DNA of 64,000 bases from Neptunomonas japonica DSM 18939 (GTDB lineage Bacteria; Pseudomonadota; Gammaproteobacteria; Pseudomonadales; Balneatricaceae): NCBI RefSeq assembly GCF_000422765.1, contig NZ_AUGR01000005.1, positions 186,001 through 250,000 of the forward strand. The letters are read 5' to 3'. The notes under the pieces are model-generated. The model did not search any database. It had not been told where the DNA came from and saw nothing but the letters and a program-made list of their open reading frames with translations. This document shows, piece after piece, positions 45,888 to 54,926 of the stretch. The translations under genes and the position numbers were made by a program. Positions within the stretch are counted from its first letter, which is position 1. The number at the start of each line of letters is the position of its first letter.

Positions 45888-46249
45888 ACGCTAATAATAC
45901 TCCTAACCAATACTTAAAAATGCTGACAATTGCGGGAAAGCACAACAGACAGATTTAGCTCTGTGCACAAAACGAACGATGTTATCGCACCTGATTATAC
46001 GGACATTAGAAAATCACAGCTAAAGTAATCGCCCCCTCTCATTCAATATTATTGACATACCCAACGCAACAAAGAAAACGACACCTAGTTATCAATAGGA
46101 AATTCATTATAAAAAACAGCCACATGCATAAAAAACACTCTATACAGCAATCATTAAGCCCCTAAGGTAGACCATGCTTCTCGCTGAAATAGTGATGTAA
46201 ATACAATTTAAACTCACCATAGTGAGTGGAAACTTATCATGAGGGAAAT

Positions 46250-46942
46250 ATGAGAAATAATTACTTCCAAGCACTCGGTTTTATAGCAGCGATAGGCGTT
46301 TCTGTTAATGCAAATGCAGCCCTAATCGGCCAATGGGATTTCAATGGTTCTGTAGCAGGCACACCAGGAAATGATGCAGTATTAAGCGCCCCTACTGGAT
46401 TAGATACATCAGGATATAATTTTGATTCCGGTAATGGCGTTGCCATCAATGTAGCTGGAATTACAGACACTTATGCTATTGAGATGCAATTTAGCCTAGA
46501 TTCTAATGACTCAGGTTATCAACGACTAATATCCTTTGATGGCATAGCAGAAGACTATGGCCTTTATGCTTATGACAACTATATTTATTTTTATGATGCT
46601 AGTCCAGATATTGATAACTTCACTTTTTCTGCTGGCGAAGCAATGACTTTGAAAGTTAGCAGAGATGGTAGCACTGATACTTTTTCAGCTTACTTGAATG
46701 ATAATTTCTTATGGGATTTTGATGATTCAAGTAATTTAGCTGTGATAACTGATCCTTCTCAAATGTTAAACTTTTTTGTTGATGACGGTAGTGAAAATCC
46801 TTCTGGTTTTGTGGACTCTATCAAAGTTTTTGATGGCAACGATAACGCCAGCACAGTGCCGGTACCAGCAACGATGTATCTCTTCTTAACGGGTTTGCTA
46901 GGACTGATGAGATTAAGAAAGAAAACAAGAGAACATTCCTAA
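46250..46942 (+). CDS. PEP-CTERM-like sorted LamG-fold surface protein
   Basis: 230 residues. Signal peptide (GVSVNANAA), a jelly-roll LamG/concanavalin-like domain with GQWDFNGS and repeated Asp-rich strands, and a C-terminal sorting signal: VPVPATMYLF, hydrophobic helix LTGLLGLM, basic RLRKK. That is the PEP-CTERM architecture with a VPxPA variant. Acts at the cell surface or biofilm. GAGG 6 bases before the ATG. Upstream 362 bases hold only a short ACTCAC/GTGAGT repeat at 46212-46227. Confidence 0.85.
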   Translation: MRNNYFQALGFIAAIGVSVNANAALIGQWDFNGSVAGTPGNDAVLSAPTGLDTSGYNFDSGNGVAINVAGITDTYAIEMQFSLDSNDSGYQRLISFDGIAEDYGLYAYDNYIYFYDASPDIDNFTFSAGEAMTLKVSRDGSTDTFSAYLNDNFLWDFDDSSNLAVITDPSQMLNFFVDDGSENPSGFVDSIKVFDGNDNASTVPVPATMYLFLTGLLGLMRLRKKTREHS

Positions 46943-46953
46943 CATCAATACCA

Positions 46954-46982
46954 GCGGAGGTGGGATAACATCTCCGCTTTTT
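46954..46982 (+). terminator. Rho-independent terminator of the PEP-CTERM gene
   Basis: GCGGAGGTG and CATCTCCGC (8 of 9 pairs) with a 6-base loop, followed by five Ts, 11 bases after the stop. Confidence 0.8.
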
Positions 46983-47034
46983 AAGCGGTATTAGCTCCAT
47001 ACAGTCAGCTAAACAATAAAGCACTATATAATGT

Positions 47035-48042
47035 TTATTTATTATTTAATACAGACCCCAAATAATCGGTTACTGTTGCCCCTAACTCCTGATGGAAGGC
47101 TTGCCGGTTAAACCCTTCTGGGTCTTGCGCCACAATGCCAACATCATTTTTAATAGCATCAGGAAACGGGGTTATGAACGAAAAGTGCCCAGCATTTTCG
47201 ATGGTTTGATAACTCAGCATTTTCTTATTTTTGAAGTTTCTAGCTATTACCTCTGACTGATAAGGCTCAACCAATTCGCTATCCTTCTCTGCTCTTAAAA
47301 GCAGCGTTGGAATATCAACTGCAGCTAAAGCATCTTTAGACTTGAATAGTATTCCCACGGGCGCCATCAACACCAAAGCTTTAACGCGTTCATCACGCTT
47401 ATTTTTGATTTCCACCGGCATTAATTGATGGTCTTTTACTAAACCGCAAAAAGGCGCATTCAGTTGAGGGCTACTTTCACACAACTCAATAATATGCCTT
47501 GTATTGGCTACACCACCAGCAACGGCCAGCGCACTATAACCACCTGCTGAATGTCCTATCACAGCAACTTTATCAACATCAATACTCGGCGCTAACGCAG
47601 GGGCTAACATTAACGAATCAATAGTAGATCTAATATGTAGCGGGCGATTTTTCCAATTGTTAACACTACCCTGGGCAGAGTTGTTTTTATAATTATCCTC
47701 AGGGTGCAATGGCATCGCTACGATAAAGCCTTGCTTAACCAGCGCAAAAGCAATACTTCGATGACCGAGATTAGAGCCACTGGAACCATGAGAAATAACT
47801 ACCAACGGGAAAGCACCCTCAGCAATAGCACTGCCTATGGAGAGTTCCATCTTAAACGGCCCAAATTTAACGGATCTAGAGGGAACATGAGTGGGATAAA
47901 CAACCGCCATAGGAAAATGTGTATTGGTTTCGTTTGATGTTACTTCGATTTTAAGAAAGCCCACAGAGAAATCACCGCTCGCTAGTACAGGCAAAGCACT
48001 CGATAAAAGAAAGGTAATAAACACGTACACTAGTCTAAACAC
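47035..48042 (-). CDS. Secreted alpha/beta hydrolase (dienelactone/PAF-acetylhydrolase-like)
   Basis: 335 residues. Signal peptide to about 21 (ALPVLASG). FPLVVISHGSSGSNLG oxyanion-side loop, nucleophile elbow GHSAGGYS, an acid in LLRAEKDSELV and His in NAGHFSFI complete the triad. Acts on esters or lipids in the periplasm or outside. No neighbouring pathway genes. Confidence 0.83.
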   Translation of the reverse strand: MFRLVYVFITFLLSSALPVLASGDFSVGFLKIEVTSNETNTHFPMAVVYPTHVPSRSVKFGPFKMELSIGSAIAEGAFPLVVISHGSSGSNLGHRSIAFALVKQGFIVAMPLHPEDNYKNNSAQGSVNNWKNRPLHIRSTIDSLMLAPALAPSIDVDKVAVIGHSAGGYSALAVAGGVANTRHIIELCESSPQLNAPFCGLVKDHQLMPVEIKNKRDERVKALVLMAPVGILFKSKDALAAVDIPTLLLRAEKDSELVEPYQSEVIARNFKNKKMLSYQTIENAGHFSFITPFPDAIKNDVGIVAQDPEGFNRQAFHQELGATVTDYLGSVLNNK

Positions 48043-48090
48043 AGGTAATCCCTCACCGTAAGATATTGTTAAAGAATCAGAAAAATCACA

Positions 48091-48309
48091 CTATTTGCCT
48101 GACTTAATCATTTCGATAATTTTTTTAGCTTTTTCAAAGTGGTCAAGTTTGTGTGTTTGTATCCACCAAGTAGCCGCTTCCATCAGTAACTCGGGAGTAT
48201 CGTTTTTATTAGCAAAGAACGCATAGAAAGAGACACCTACATTATCGCCTTTTTGGTCTATCTTCTTAGCGCATACTTTAATGACTTTTTCTCTTAATGA
48301 ATTACGCAC
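48091..48309 (-). CDS. DUF6500-like small protein
   Basis: 72 residues from GTG 48309 with AAGGG 6 bases upstream. The highly conserved-looking NVGVSFYAFFANKNDTPELLMEAATWWIQTHKLDHFEKAKKI is what I recall as DUF6500. Helical, cytoplasmic, unknown function. An open frame extends upstream, but the ribosome site favours the GTG. Confidence 0.72.
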   Translation of the reverse strand: MRNSLREKVIKVCAKKIDQKGDNVGVSFYAFFANKNDTPELLMEAATWWIQTHKLDHFEKAKKIIEMIKSGK

Positions 48310-48408
48310 TTGATTCCCTTTATACACAATACAAATTACATTCAATATTTTATAAAGCTGTAATTACCAACGAAGTGAAGCAACTGACGGTAATGAGCTC
48401 CGTTTGAA

Positions 48409-48729
48409 TTACTTATTGCTTAATTTAACTGCGGTTCCAAAAGCCAATATTTCAGACGAACCATCCATTATTGCACTGGTAGTAAAACGTATACCCACAA
48501 CAGCGTCAGCCCCCTTTTCATTAGCACTTGCAACTAAACGCTGGATAGCTATATCCCGAGCATCGGTTAACATTTCGGTATAACCACGGATCTCGCCACC
48601 GACAATGTTCTTTAAGCCAGCCATAATATCTCGGCCAATATGTTTAGCCTGAACTACGCTCCCAGTAACAACGCCGACTATCTCCGTAATATCTCTACCT
48701 GGGATTGTCTCTGTGGTTGAATAAATCAT
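48409..48729 (-). CDS. ybjQ: YbjQ/UPF0145 heavy-metal-binding-domain protein
   Basis: 106 residues: VVTGSVVQAKHIGRDIMAGLKNIVGGEIRGYTEMLTDARDIA and GADAVVGIRFTTSAIMDGSSEILAFGTAVKL define the UPF0145/YbjQ family, which forms pentameric assemblies. AAGGAG 5 bases upstream. Function not established. Confidence 0.9.
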   Translation of the reverse strand: MIYSTTETIPGRDITEIVGVVTGSVVQAKHIGRDIMAGLKNIVGGEIRGYTEMLTDARDIAIQRLVASANEKGADAVVGIRFTTSAIMDGSSEILAFGTAVKLSNK

Positions 48730-48929
48730 AAAAACTCCTTAAGGCCATAACGGTTCATGACAACTATCGACACCTTGCGTGCCCTCACGGTTACTAACTT
48801 CCAGCCGTAAGAGCATAAACCACCTACTTTAAAGTTCAATGAATTACCGCTGCTTTTCTTTGCTAAAAAGTGAGGAAAACCACGAGAAAGTGGCATTAAT
48901 AGGTAAAAGCGAAAATGATATATAAACAC

Positions 48930-48965
48930 AAAAAAACGCAGCAACCTATATTAGGCAACTGCGCC
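48930..48965 (-). terminator. Rho-independent terminator of the NTF2 lipoprotein gene
   Basis: On the leftward strand GCGCAGTTGCCTA-loop-TAGGTTGCTGCG then seven Ts, 20 bases after the stop of the 48988 gene. Confidence 0.8.
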
Positions 48966-48987
48966 TTTTTAGAACCAATCCTAACGT

Positions 48988-49860
48988 TTAGAAATTGAAC
49001 TTCCCGTTATCATTTTTCTGTTCAACTTTTGCCGGGATTGTTTCTATTGTGTCCCAATGTTCAACAATTTTGCCATTCTCAAGACGGAACAGGTCATAAA
49101 AAGCGACATGTTCATTTAGAAACTTACCTTCGCTAATACTGAGAACAAAGTTACCTTGCCCAAGTACTTTATGGTTTTGAGTGTAAATCATTGGCATGCC
49201 CTGCTCTGCCAAAGCGCCAAGAGCTACACCTAAAGCAGCTAAGCCATCTCCCACTGCTGTATTATGCTGCAAGTACTCTTGCTCTTGTTCGCCGATATAA
49301 TTGGTAATCTTGTCCATCTCACCCTTGATTAGGATAGTTTCTACAAAACCTGCAACGACCTGTTTATTTGCTGCAGTTTTATCTAGATCGTGAATATCAG
49401 TCTGGCCATCTAATTGCGTACGGCCACTTGGGTTTGGTTCTGCCTTTTCAGCTAGGTTATCCCAGTGTTCAACAATTAACCCTTCTTCAAACCGGAACAC
49501 ATCAAACCCGACTTTAGGTCCAAAAAAATTATAGTTAGTGTGTAATACAACGTATTCTCCATCCTGAAAAGCACGCTTAACATCCGCTTTTGCACTGCCT
49601 TTAGGTAGCGCCTGAAGCACTGCACCAAAACCTGCCAAACCATCACCAACGGCAAGGTTGTGTTGGATATATTTCTCAGGGTTTATGTAAGCAACGGGCG
49701 TTTGATCACCGGTTTCAATACTTCTGATCAGGCTAACTGCTTTATCTGTATTAGACAGGCTCATCTCTTTATCCTCTGTTGTTGCTAAGCACCCTGTAGA
49801 TGCCAAGATTGCAGTAGTCATTGCTGCGCTGGTAACCAGTTTTGTGAGTTTTTTATTCAT
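48988..49860 (-). CDS. Lipoprotein with two tandem NTF2/SnoaL-like domains
   Basis: 290 residues from the ATG at 49860 (GGAGA 7 bases upstream). Signal peptide with lipobox ASTGC (Cys24). Two repeated domains share IQHNLAVGDGLAGFGAVLQAL / LQHNTAVGDGLAALGVALGAL, and FDVFRFEEGLIVEHWDN / YDLFRLENGKIVEHWDT, so the gene arose by internal duplication. NTF2/SnoaL folds bind small hydrophobic molecules or isomerise them. Directly downstream of an AraC regulator on the same strand. Confidence 0.83.
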   Translation of the reverse strand: MNKKLTKLVTSAAMTTAILASTGCLATTEDKEMSLSNTDKAVSLIRSIETGDQTPVAYINPEKYIQHNLAVGDGLAGFGAVLQALPKGSAKADVKRAFQDGEYVVLHTNYNFFGPKVGFDVFRFEEGLIVEHWDNLAEKAEPNPSGRTQLDGQTDIHDLDKTAANKQVVAGFVETILIKGEMDKITNYIGEQEQEYLQHNTAVGDGLAALGVALGALAEQGMPMIYTQNHKVLGQGNFVLSISEGKFLNEHVAFYDLFRLENGKIVEHWDTIETIPAKVEQKNDNGKFNF

Positions 49861-49986
49861 TATTGTCTCCAAATAAGATGGAGATAGATTACGGGCGAAC
49901 AACAAATTTAACGCGGTGAGGGAGAGCCTAAAAATGGTAAATATCGAACCTTACGTTTTTAAAGATGAATTTTTTAATACGGCAAG

Positions 49987-50868
49987 CTAAGAGAAAGTAC
50001 GAGTATATTGCTTTCGAAAACCGGAAGGCGTGTAGTGTGTATGTTTCTTAAAATACTTTACAAAATTACTGGCATCATTAAAACCAAGATCCCACGCCAG
50101 TTGCTGAGTGGTACAACTGTCTATTACCAAACGACGTTTAGCTTCGAGTAATGTGTAGGCATCTATTAACTGTTTAGCGGTTTGCCCAGTCCCTTTCTTG
50201 CAGACCTGATTCAGCGTTTTATATGTTGTGTGGATTTTATCCGCATAAAGGTTGGCATCGCGCATAATCGTAAAATTATTATGCAGCAGATCCAGAAAAC
50301 GATTAAGTTTATCCACTTGCCCTACTGAAAGCATATTTTGCTCGGTTTCATGTCTCTCTCTCCTTAGCATTAACAGTAAGCAAGAAAATAGGTGCATCAA
50401 AATAAGTACGCCCCTATCAGGGTTTGCTAGCTCTTTTGATAACTCGGCCATCAGTAGGACACAACTGGATAAACCAGCATCAGAAGGTGTAATCACTGGC
50501 TGATAGTTAACACCTAAGTGGTTCGGCGAAAAGCCAGGCATACGCATGTTATTCAGCACTTGCTCTACAAATGATTTTGTAAAAAGTAGTACCTCACCTC
50601 TTGTATCAGCATCAAGATCATAGGCATGTACTTGGTCAGGATGAACCAGAATAAAACTACCGGGCTCAAAGTTGTAATCAATAAAATCGATGAGATGTTT
50701 ACCTGATCCTTGCTCGACAAAGATCAGATTATAAAAATTGAGGCGATGGGGTGTGACTGGGTTGGACTCGATAACTTGAGCCCGCTTATACAGATCTTCA
50801 AGACTAATCGATTCAATACCAATATTACCGGCTTTTTGATAATTGAAGGCTATTTCAGGAAAATCCAT
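49987..50868 (-). CDS. AraC-family transcriptional regulator
   Basis: 293 residues. N-terminal cupin/AraC ligand part (HRLNFYNLIFVEQGSGKHLIDF, PGSFILVHPDQVHAYD) and C-terminal HTHs with the YADKIHTTYKTLNQVCKKGTGQTAKQLI and LAWDLGFNDASNFVKYFKKHTHYTPSGFRKQY regions. Precedes the NTF2 lipoprotein by about 120 bases and may control it. ATG 50868 or 50883 are both possible; neither has a clear ribosome site. Confidence 0.83.
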   Translation of the reverse strand: MDFPEIAFNYQKAGNIGIESISLEDLYKRAQVIESNPVTPHRLNFYNLIFVEQGSGKHLIDFIDYNFEPGSFILVHPDQVHAYDLDADTRGEVLLFTKSFVEQVLNNMRMPGFSPNHLGVNYQPVITPSDAGLSSCVLLMAELSKELANPDRGVLILMHLFSCLLLMLRRERHETEQNMLSVGQVDKLNRFLDLLHNNFTIMRDANLYADKIHTTYKTLNQVCKKGTGQTAKQLIDAYTLLEAKRRLVIDSCTTQQLAWDLGFNDASNFVKYFKKHTHYTPSGFRKQYTRTFS

Positions 50869-51122
50869 GATGGTTAATACCATTAGCTAAGGGATGAGAA
50901 CAAACTTACCTACGTGCTTTTTCTCAAGCAACCCTTTTTGAAGATATGTAATAGGATAAGGTTTGAAGAAGGAACAGAACCCACCTGAGATAGGTAGAAA
51001 TTTGTTGAATGCTTGTGGCTTGAATACAATGAAGAAAACTATATTGGGTTTTAGATGTTTAAGCATGTCCTAGAAACTCTGCTTAAAAGCCCTAGTCAAG
51101 GAATGATAAAAGATGGGACAGG

Positions 51123-51504
51123 ATGATGCATAAAGTAATTGTTCTGGATGATGTTGAGCAGCCTTGAGCGCCGTTTTAAATTAGAATCGTCAATGTATGA
51201 GCCCGTTTTTTTAGCTCGATAAAAGATACCTTAGCCGAATTGGATTTAGGTGACTGCTATGCCTTTATCACTGATGTGAAAATGCCACTATTATCCGGAG
51301 ACCAAGTAGTTACCTACATTAGCCGAAAGTATCCAGAGCAGGCGTGCTTAGTGATTACAGGGCAAGCAGAAAAAGCAAAGATACAAAGAATTGCTAAAGC
51401 AGGCAATGTACGCCGTATTTTATTAAATACCAATGAGTTTTGATATGCTCATCAACGCTTTAGATAACATTGATAACACCGATGAATCATTGCCTGATTC
51501 ATAA
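51123..51504 (+). pseudogene. Decayed response-regulator receiver domain
   Basis: Fragments of a CheY-like domain lie in different frames: MHKVIVLDD after ATG 51126, LERRFKLESSMYEPVF one frame off, then DLGDCYAFITDVKMPLLSGDQV with the phosphorylatable Asp and CLVITGQAE, then PMSFDMLINALDNIDNTDES and stop at 51504 in another frame. At least three frame changes, so it cannot make a protein. No neighbouring kinase gene. Confidence 0.75.
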
Positions 51505-51563
51505 CCACTTACCGTGTCGAAGTAACCCGATAAACAGCACTTACCTCTTATTTAACAAGCACC

Positions 51564-52199
51564 TTAGCTTTCTGTTTTAATAAAGAAAATACTTGTTCCC
51601 ATACCGACAAACAAACCACCACTTATGCGATGAAACCACTTAATGCTCTTTACATTTGATAGAAAGCCTTTTGCTCGCTGTGCTATATATCCATAAGTTG
51701 ACAGCGATAAAAAAGAAAACGTCATAAAGATAAGTGTCATCAGCACGAACTGCGTAATAATTGGATTAGACGTATCTAAAAACTGTGGAAACAGCGCAGC
51801 AAAGAAAAGTATAGGTTTAGGGTTGGTCGCTGCAACAAATAGCCCCTCTTTAAAATAAGGGAGCAAGGTACGATGTCTATCAGCACTTTTTGAGTTCTTG
51901 TTTGGTGATGCCCTCTTACTTGAAAAGAGCTGGCGCATACCCAAATAAATCAGATAAGAAGCACCTATAATTTTCACTACGCTAAACAAGGTTGAAGATG
52001 CCAACAGCACAGCACTTAAGCCACTAATCGATAGCGTTGATAAGAACATTAAGCCGATAATGTTACCCAGAGCAGAAACCATCACCACCTTAGGCCCATT
52101 CATTGCACCATTGTAGATCGCCAATAAAATGGCAGGACCAGGGCTAATCACATAAAAAAATGAAACTAAGACATAAATTAACAAAGTATCGATATTCAT
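51564..52199 (-). CDS. LysE/RhtB-family amino acid exporter
   Basis: 211 residues, five to six helices. ISPGPAILLAIYNGAMNGPKVVM near the N-terminus and FKEGLFVAATNPKPILFFAALFPQFLD are RhtB-type signatures. Exports amino acids or homoserine lactone-like compounds. Ribosome site TTCGAGGGA precedes the ATG. Confidence 0.87.
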   Translation of the reverse strand: MNIDTLLIYVLVSFFYVISPGPAILLAIYNGAMNGPKVVMVSALGNIIGLMFLSTLSISGLSAVLLASSTLFSVVKIIGASYLIYLGMRQLFSSKRASPNKNSKSADRHRTLLPYFKEGLFVAATNPKPILFFAALFPQFLDTSNPIITQFVLMTLIFMTFSFLSLSTYGYIAQRAKGFLSNVKSIKWFHRISGGLFVGMGTSIFFIKTES

Positions 52200-52284
52200 A
52201 AATCCCTCGAAAGAAAGCTATCAGCGCATACAATCGGCGATGTTGAGCATCCGTAAACTATCACCCCAGCAGGTTTATTTATGA

Positions 52285-52608
52285 TCACTTTGAGAAGTAC
52301 CCGGAATCTATAACTTTTTGGGTTTCACAATCCCCTGGGACTATTGTTGCCCAGCCTTCTGTAATACCACACCTGAATTTAGTGAGCTCTTTATTCTCAG
52401 GGGAGTGATAAAAGGTTTCTGCTGCCTCAAAGCTTTCAAACTCCAATATAACCATATGAGTAAGCATTTCCCCCTCAAGCGCTTTAGTAGGACTACCGAC
52501 TATTACTTTGGCGCCATACTTCTCATTTATAGGTAACGACAATTGCGTGAGCTCATCAATTTTACTGCGATCTGTGATCTTGTAATGATGTATAACATAT
52601 CCAGCCAT
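52285..52608 (-). CDS. DUF1330 protein
   Basis: 107 residues from ATG 52608, GGAGG 6 bases upstream. MAGYVIHHYKITDRSKIDEL and MVILEFESFEAAETFYHSPE are DUF1330 marks; alpha/beta barrel-like (dimeric ferredoxin) fold. The function of the family is unknown. Confidence 0.84.
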   Translation of the reverse strand: MAGYVIHHYKITDRSKIDELTQLSLPINEKYGAKVIVGSPTKALEGEMLTHMVILEFESFEAAETFYHSPENKELTKFRCGITEGWATIVPGDCETQKVIDSGYFSK

Positions 52609-52780
52609 ATTAACCTCCGCTGTGAGTTGTGTAGCTAATATAGAAATTTTCAAATGTGCTCATTATCTATACTGCACGATTAATTTCTTATGATCAGACA
52701 AGAACAAACTTACCAACAAAGCCAGTGTTAGTGCCATAGTCATTAAAAAATATCACAATAGATGACTCTGTTGTCTATAA

Positions 52781-53074
52781 TCACGAGTCGTTTAATACCT
52801 CAAGATTCAAGTAAACAACTGATGGCTTAGGGTTTTCAAAAGCAACACAGCCAACGCCAATACTTCCCTCTTTGTACATAAAGTACTCTTCGCCCCGATC
52901 AAAATCAGACAAGACCCAGTCTTTATTACAAAAAGAAGGATGCTTGGGATTGTTATCCATGTTTAAACCAAACTCTTTCGCTACACCTTGGTTTGATAAT
53001 TTTATTATCGTAGCTATCGCCTCAGCGTCATCTTTTGTCGTTGCCACTATGCTCATGTGCTTCCCTTCACTCAT
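52781..53074 (-). pseudogene. Truncated GNAT acetyltransferase remnant
   Basis: 97 residues that read like the N-terminal half of a GNAT enzyme: MSIVATTKDDAEAIATII start and EEYFMYKEGSIGVGCVAFENPKPSVVYLN, which in the family is followed by the acetyl-CoA motif A. Here the frame ends with EVLNDS and no QxxGxG/A appears downstream. The fragment could be expressed but should be inactive. Confidence 0.6.
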
Positions 53075-53296
53075 TGATTAATAAGAGCTGCTAGTTATTA
53101 GGTCATACTTATTAGCTAGCCACTCTTGTCTAACAATACATAAACATTCATATCATAGCGTTTGCCTTTTGAGTAGACCGCGGGCCTATCAGCATCTTGT
53201 ATGCCCAAACAATTAGCAAGAATCAACGTACCGCAACCTAAACCCTTACTGTTATACTGCGCCCTACTTTCCTTATGACGACCTACCTGAGCCTCT

Positions 53297-54499
53297 ATGC
53301 CATTTTTAAACCTTGGATTGTGTAAACCTATTGTACAAGCGATTGAAGAACTAGGTTATACAGCCCCTACTCCTATCCAGAAACAAGCCATTCCCATCAT
53401 TCTTTCTGGTAAAGATCTCATCGCTACGGCTCAAACTGGGACAGGCAAAACCGCTGCGTTTGTTTTGCCGATATTAGAGGCATTTAACAAAGAGCGCACA
53501 TTACGGGGTAAACGCATACGCGCGCTTATTCTTACCCCTACACGCGAGCTAGCGGTTCAGGTTGCAGCCAATGTTGAACAGTACAGTAAGCATCTAAATC
53601 TTAGCTCTTTGGCTGTTTATGGCGGTGTTGATTCTGAGGTACAAAAACAGCGTTTAATCGAGGGCATTGATATTTTAGTAGCTACACCGGGCAGGTTACT
53701 TGATTTGTCTCACCAGCGTGCCCTGCACTTTGATGAGCTTGAAGTGCTGGTATTAGATGAAGCCGACAGAATGGTAGACATGGGCTTTGTTGATGATATC
53801 TATAAGATCATTGAACGCCTACCCAAAGCCCGCCAAAACCTGTTGTTTTCGGCCACAATGACTGACGATGTTCGCTCCATTGCCTATGATTTTTCTGATA
53901 GCAAAATGAGCAACCCTGCTGTTGAAATATCAACATCACCCAAAGCCTCAACAACACCCAATATAAACCAGTGGTTGATCACGGTAGATAAAGATACAAA
54001 GTCCGCATTGCTGAGTCATTTAATTAATGATCAACAGTGGGATCAGGCGCTCATTTTTATCGAGAAAAAACACGGAGCGGCCAAGCTAGTTGCACAGCTG
54101 GCAAAACGCGGTATCGAAGCCGATGCCATTCATGGTGATAAAAGCCAAGCCATGCGTGAAAAGATTTTGGCCGACTTTAAGTCTGGCAAACTAAAGTACT
54201 TAGTCGCTACAGGCGTTGCCGCCCGCGGTTTAGATATTGGTGAGCTTAGTCGCGTTGTTAATTACGACTTACCTTTTAAACCAGAAGAATACATCCACCG
54301 CATTGGCCGAACTGGTCGTGCTGGCTCAACGGGCGAAGCGGTATCGTTTGTTGCTATGGGCGATTTTAAAAACCTATGCGCCATTGAGAGCCGTTTGGAC
54401 CATATAATTGAGCGAAAAGAAATCGAAGGTTTTCCGGTTAGAAAAGTGGTTCCCATTTCAATTTTGAATTATGTGCGCAAAAGCAAAGCACCTAACTAA
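53297..54499 (+). CDS. DEAD-box ATP-dependent RNA helicase (RhlE-like)
   Basis: 400 residues. Q motif (GYTAPTPIQKQAIP), Walker A AQTGTGKT at 45-52, PTRELA, TPGRL, DEAD in VLDEADRM, SAT, and HRIGRTGRAGSTG. The C-terminal extension is short, resembling RhlE-type small helicases. Unwinds RNA in ribosome assembly or decay. The 222 bases upstream hold no sign I can name. The YkgJ gene follows after 10 bases. Confidence 0.9.
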   Translation: MPFLNLGLCKPIVQAIEELGYTAPTPIQKQAIPIILSGKDLIATAQTGTGKTAAFVLPILEAFNKERTLRGKRIRALILTPTRELAVQVAANVEQYSKHLNLSSLAVYGGVDSEVQKQRLIEGIDILVATPGRLLDLSHQRALHFDELEVLVLDEADRMVDMGFVDDIYKIIERLPKARQNLLFSATMTDDVRSIAYDFSDSKMSNPAVEISTSPKASTTPNINQWLITVDKDTKSALLSHLINDQQWDQALIFIEKKHGAAKLVAQLAKRGIEADAIHGDKSQAMREKILADFKSGKLKYLVATGVAARGLDIGELSRVVNYDLPFKPEEYIHRIGRTGRAGSTGEAVSFVAMGDFKNLCAIESRLDHIIERKEIEGFPVRKVVPISILNYVRKSKAPN

Positions 54500-54509
54500 T
54501 TAGCGAACG

Positions 54510-54899
54510 ATGAAAGATTGTAATCAATGCGGTAAATGCTGCATCAAGTATGGCGATGGTGATATAGCAACCAATAAAGCAGAAATTGAGCAATGGGAGT
54601 TATTTAACCCAGACATTTTCGCGTTCGTTAAAAACAACGAAATATGGTTTGATCCTGAATCCGGGGAGCAGCTTACAAGATGCCCATTTCTCGAACTGGT
54701 TCCAAAAACCGGCCCGCTATCACCCGACAAATACACCTGCAGCATTTACTTAAATCGACCGGAAGACTGTCGTCATTATCCAAGCCTAATCGACGAAATG
54801 GTGCGGGATGAATGTGAAATGATTGAAGCGATTGATCTCAAAAACCCTAAAAGAGCCCAAAACAAACTAGATTTCTTGATGAAAGATAGCCGGTATTAA
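54510..54899 (+). CDS. YkgJ-family cysteine cluster protein
   Basis: 129 residues. C-terminal-type YkgJ motif at the N-terminus: CxxCGKCC at 4-11 and additional Cys in TRCPF, YTCSIY, DCRHYP and DECEM, the usual Zn/Fe-S ligand set. Cytoplasmic, unknown function. Co-directional with the helicase, 10 bases apart. Confidence 0.87.
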   Translation: MKDCNQCGKCCIKYGDGDIATNKAEIEQWELFNPDIFAFVKNNEIWFDPESGEQLTRCPFLELVPKTGPLSPDKYTCSIYLNRPEDCRHYPSLIDEMVRDECEMIEAIDLKNPKRAQNKLDFLMKDSRY

Positions 54900-54926
54900 A
54901 GCTTCCCATAAGCTAAATTAGCAACG

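Noticed and set aside
48726-48944. 72-residue leftward frame overlapping ybjQ by 4 bases
   Set aside because: Its start lies inside the T tract of the terminator of the upstream gene, and the sequence shows no conserved feature or separate ribosome site.
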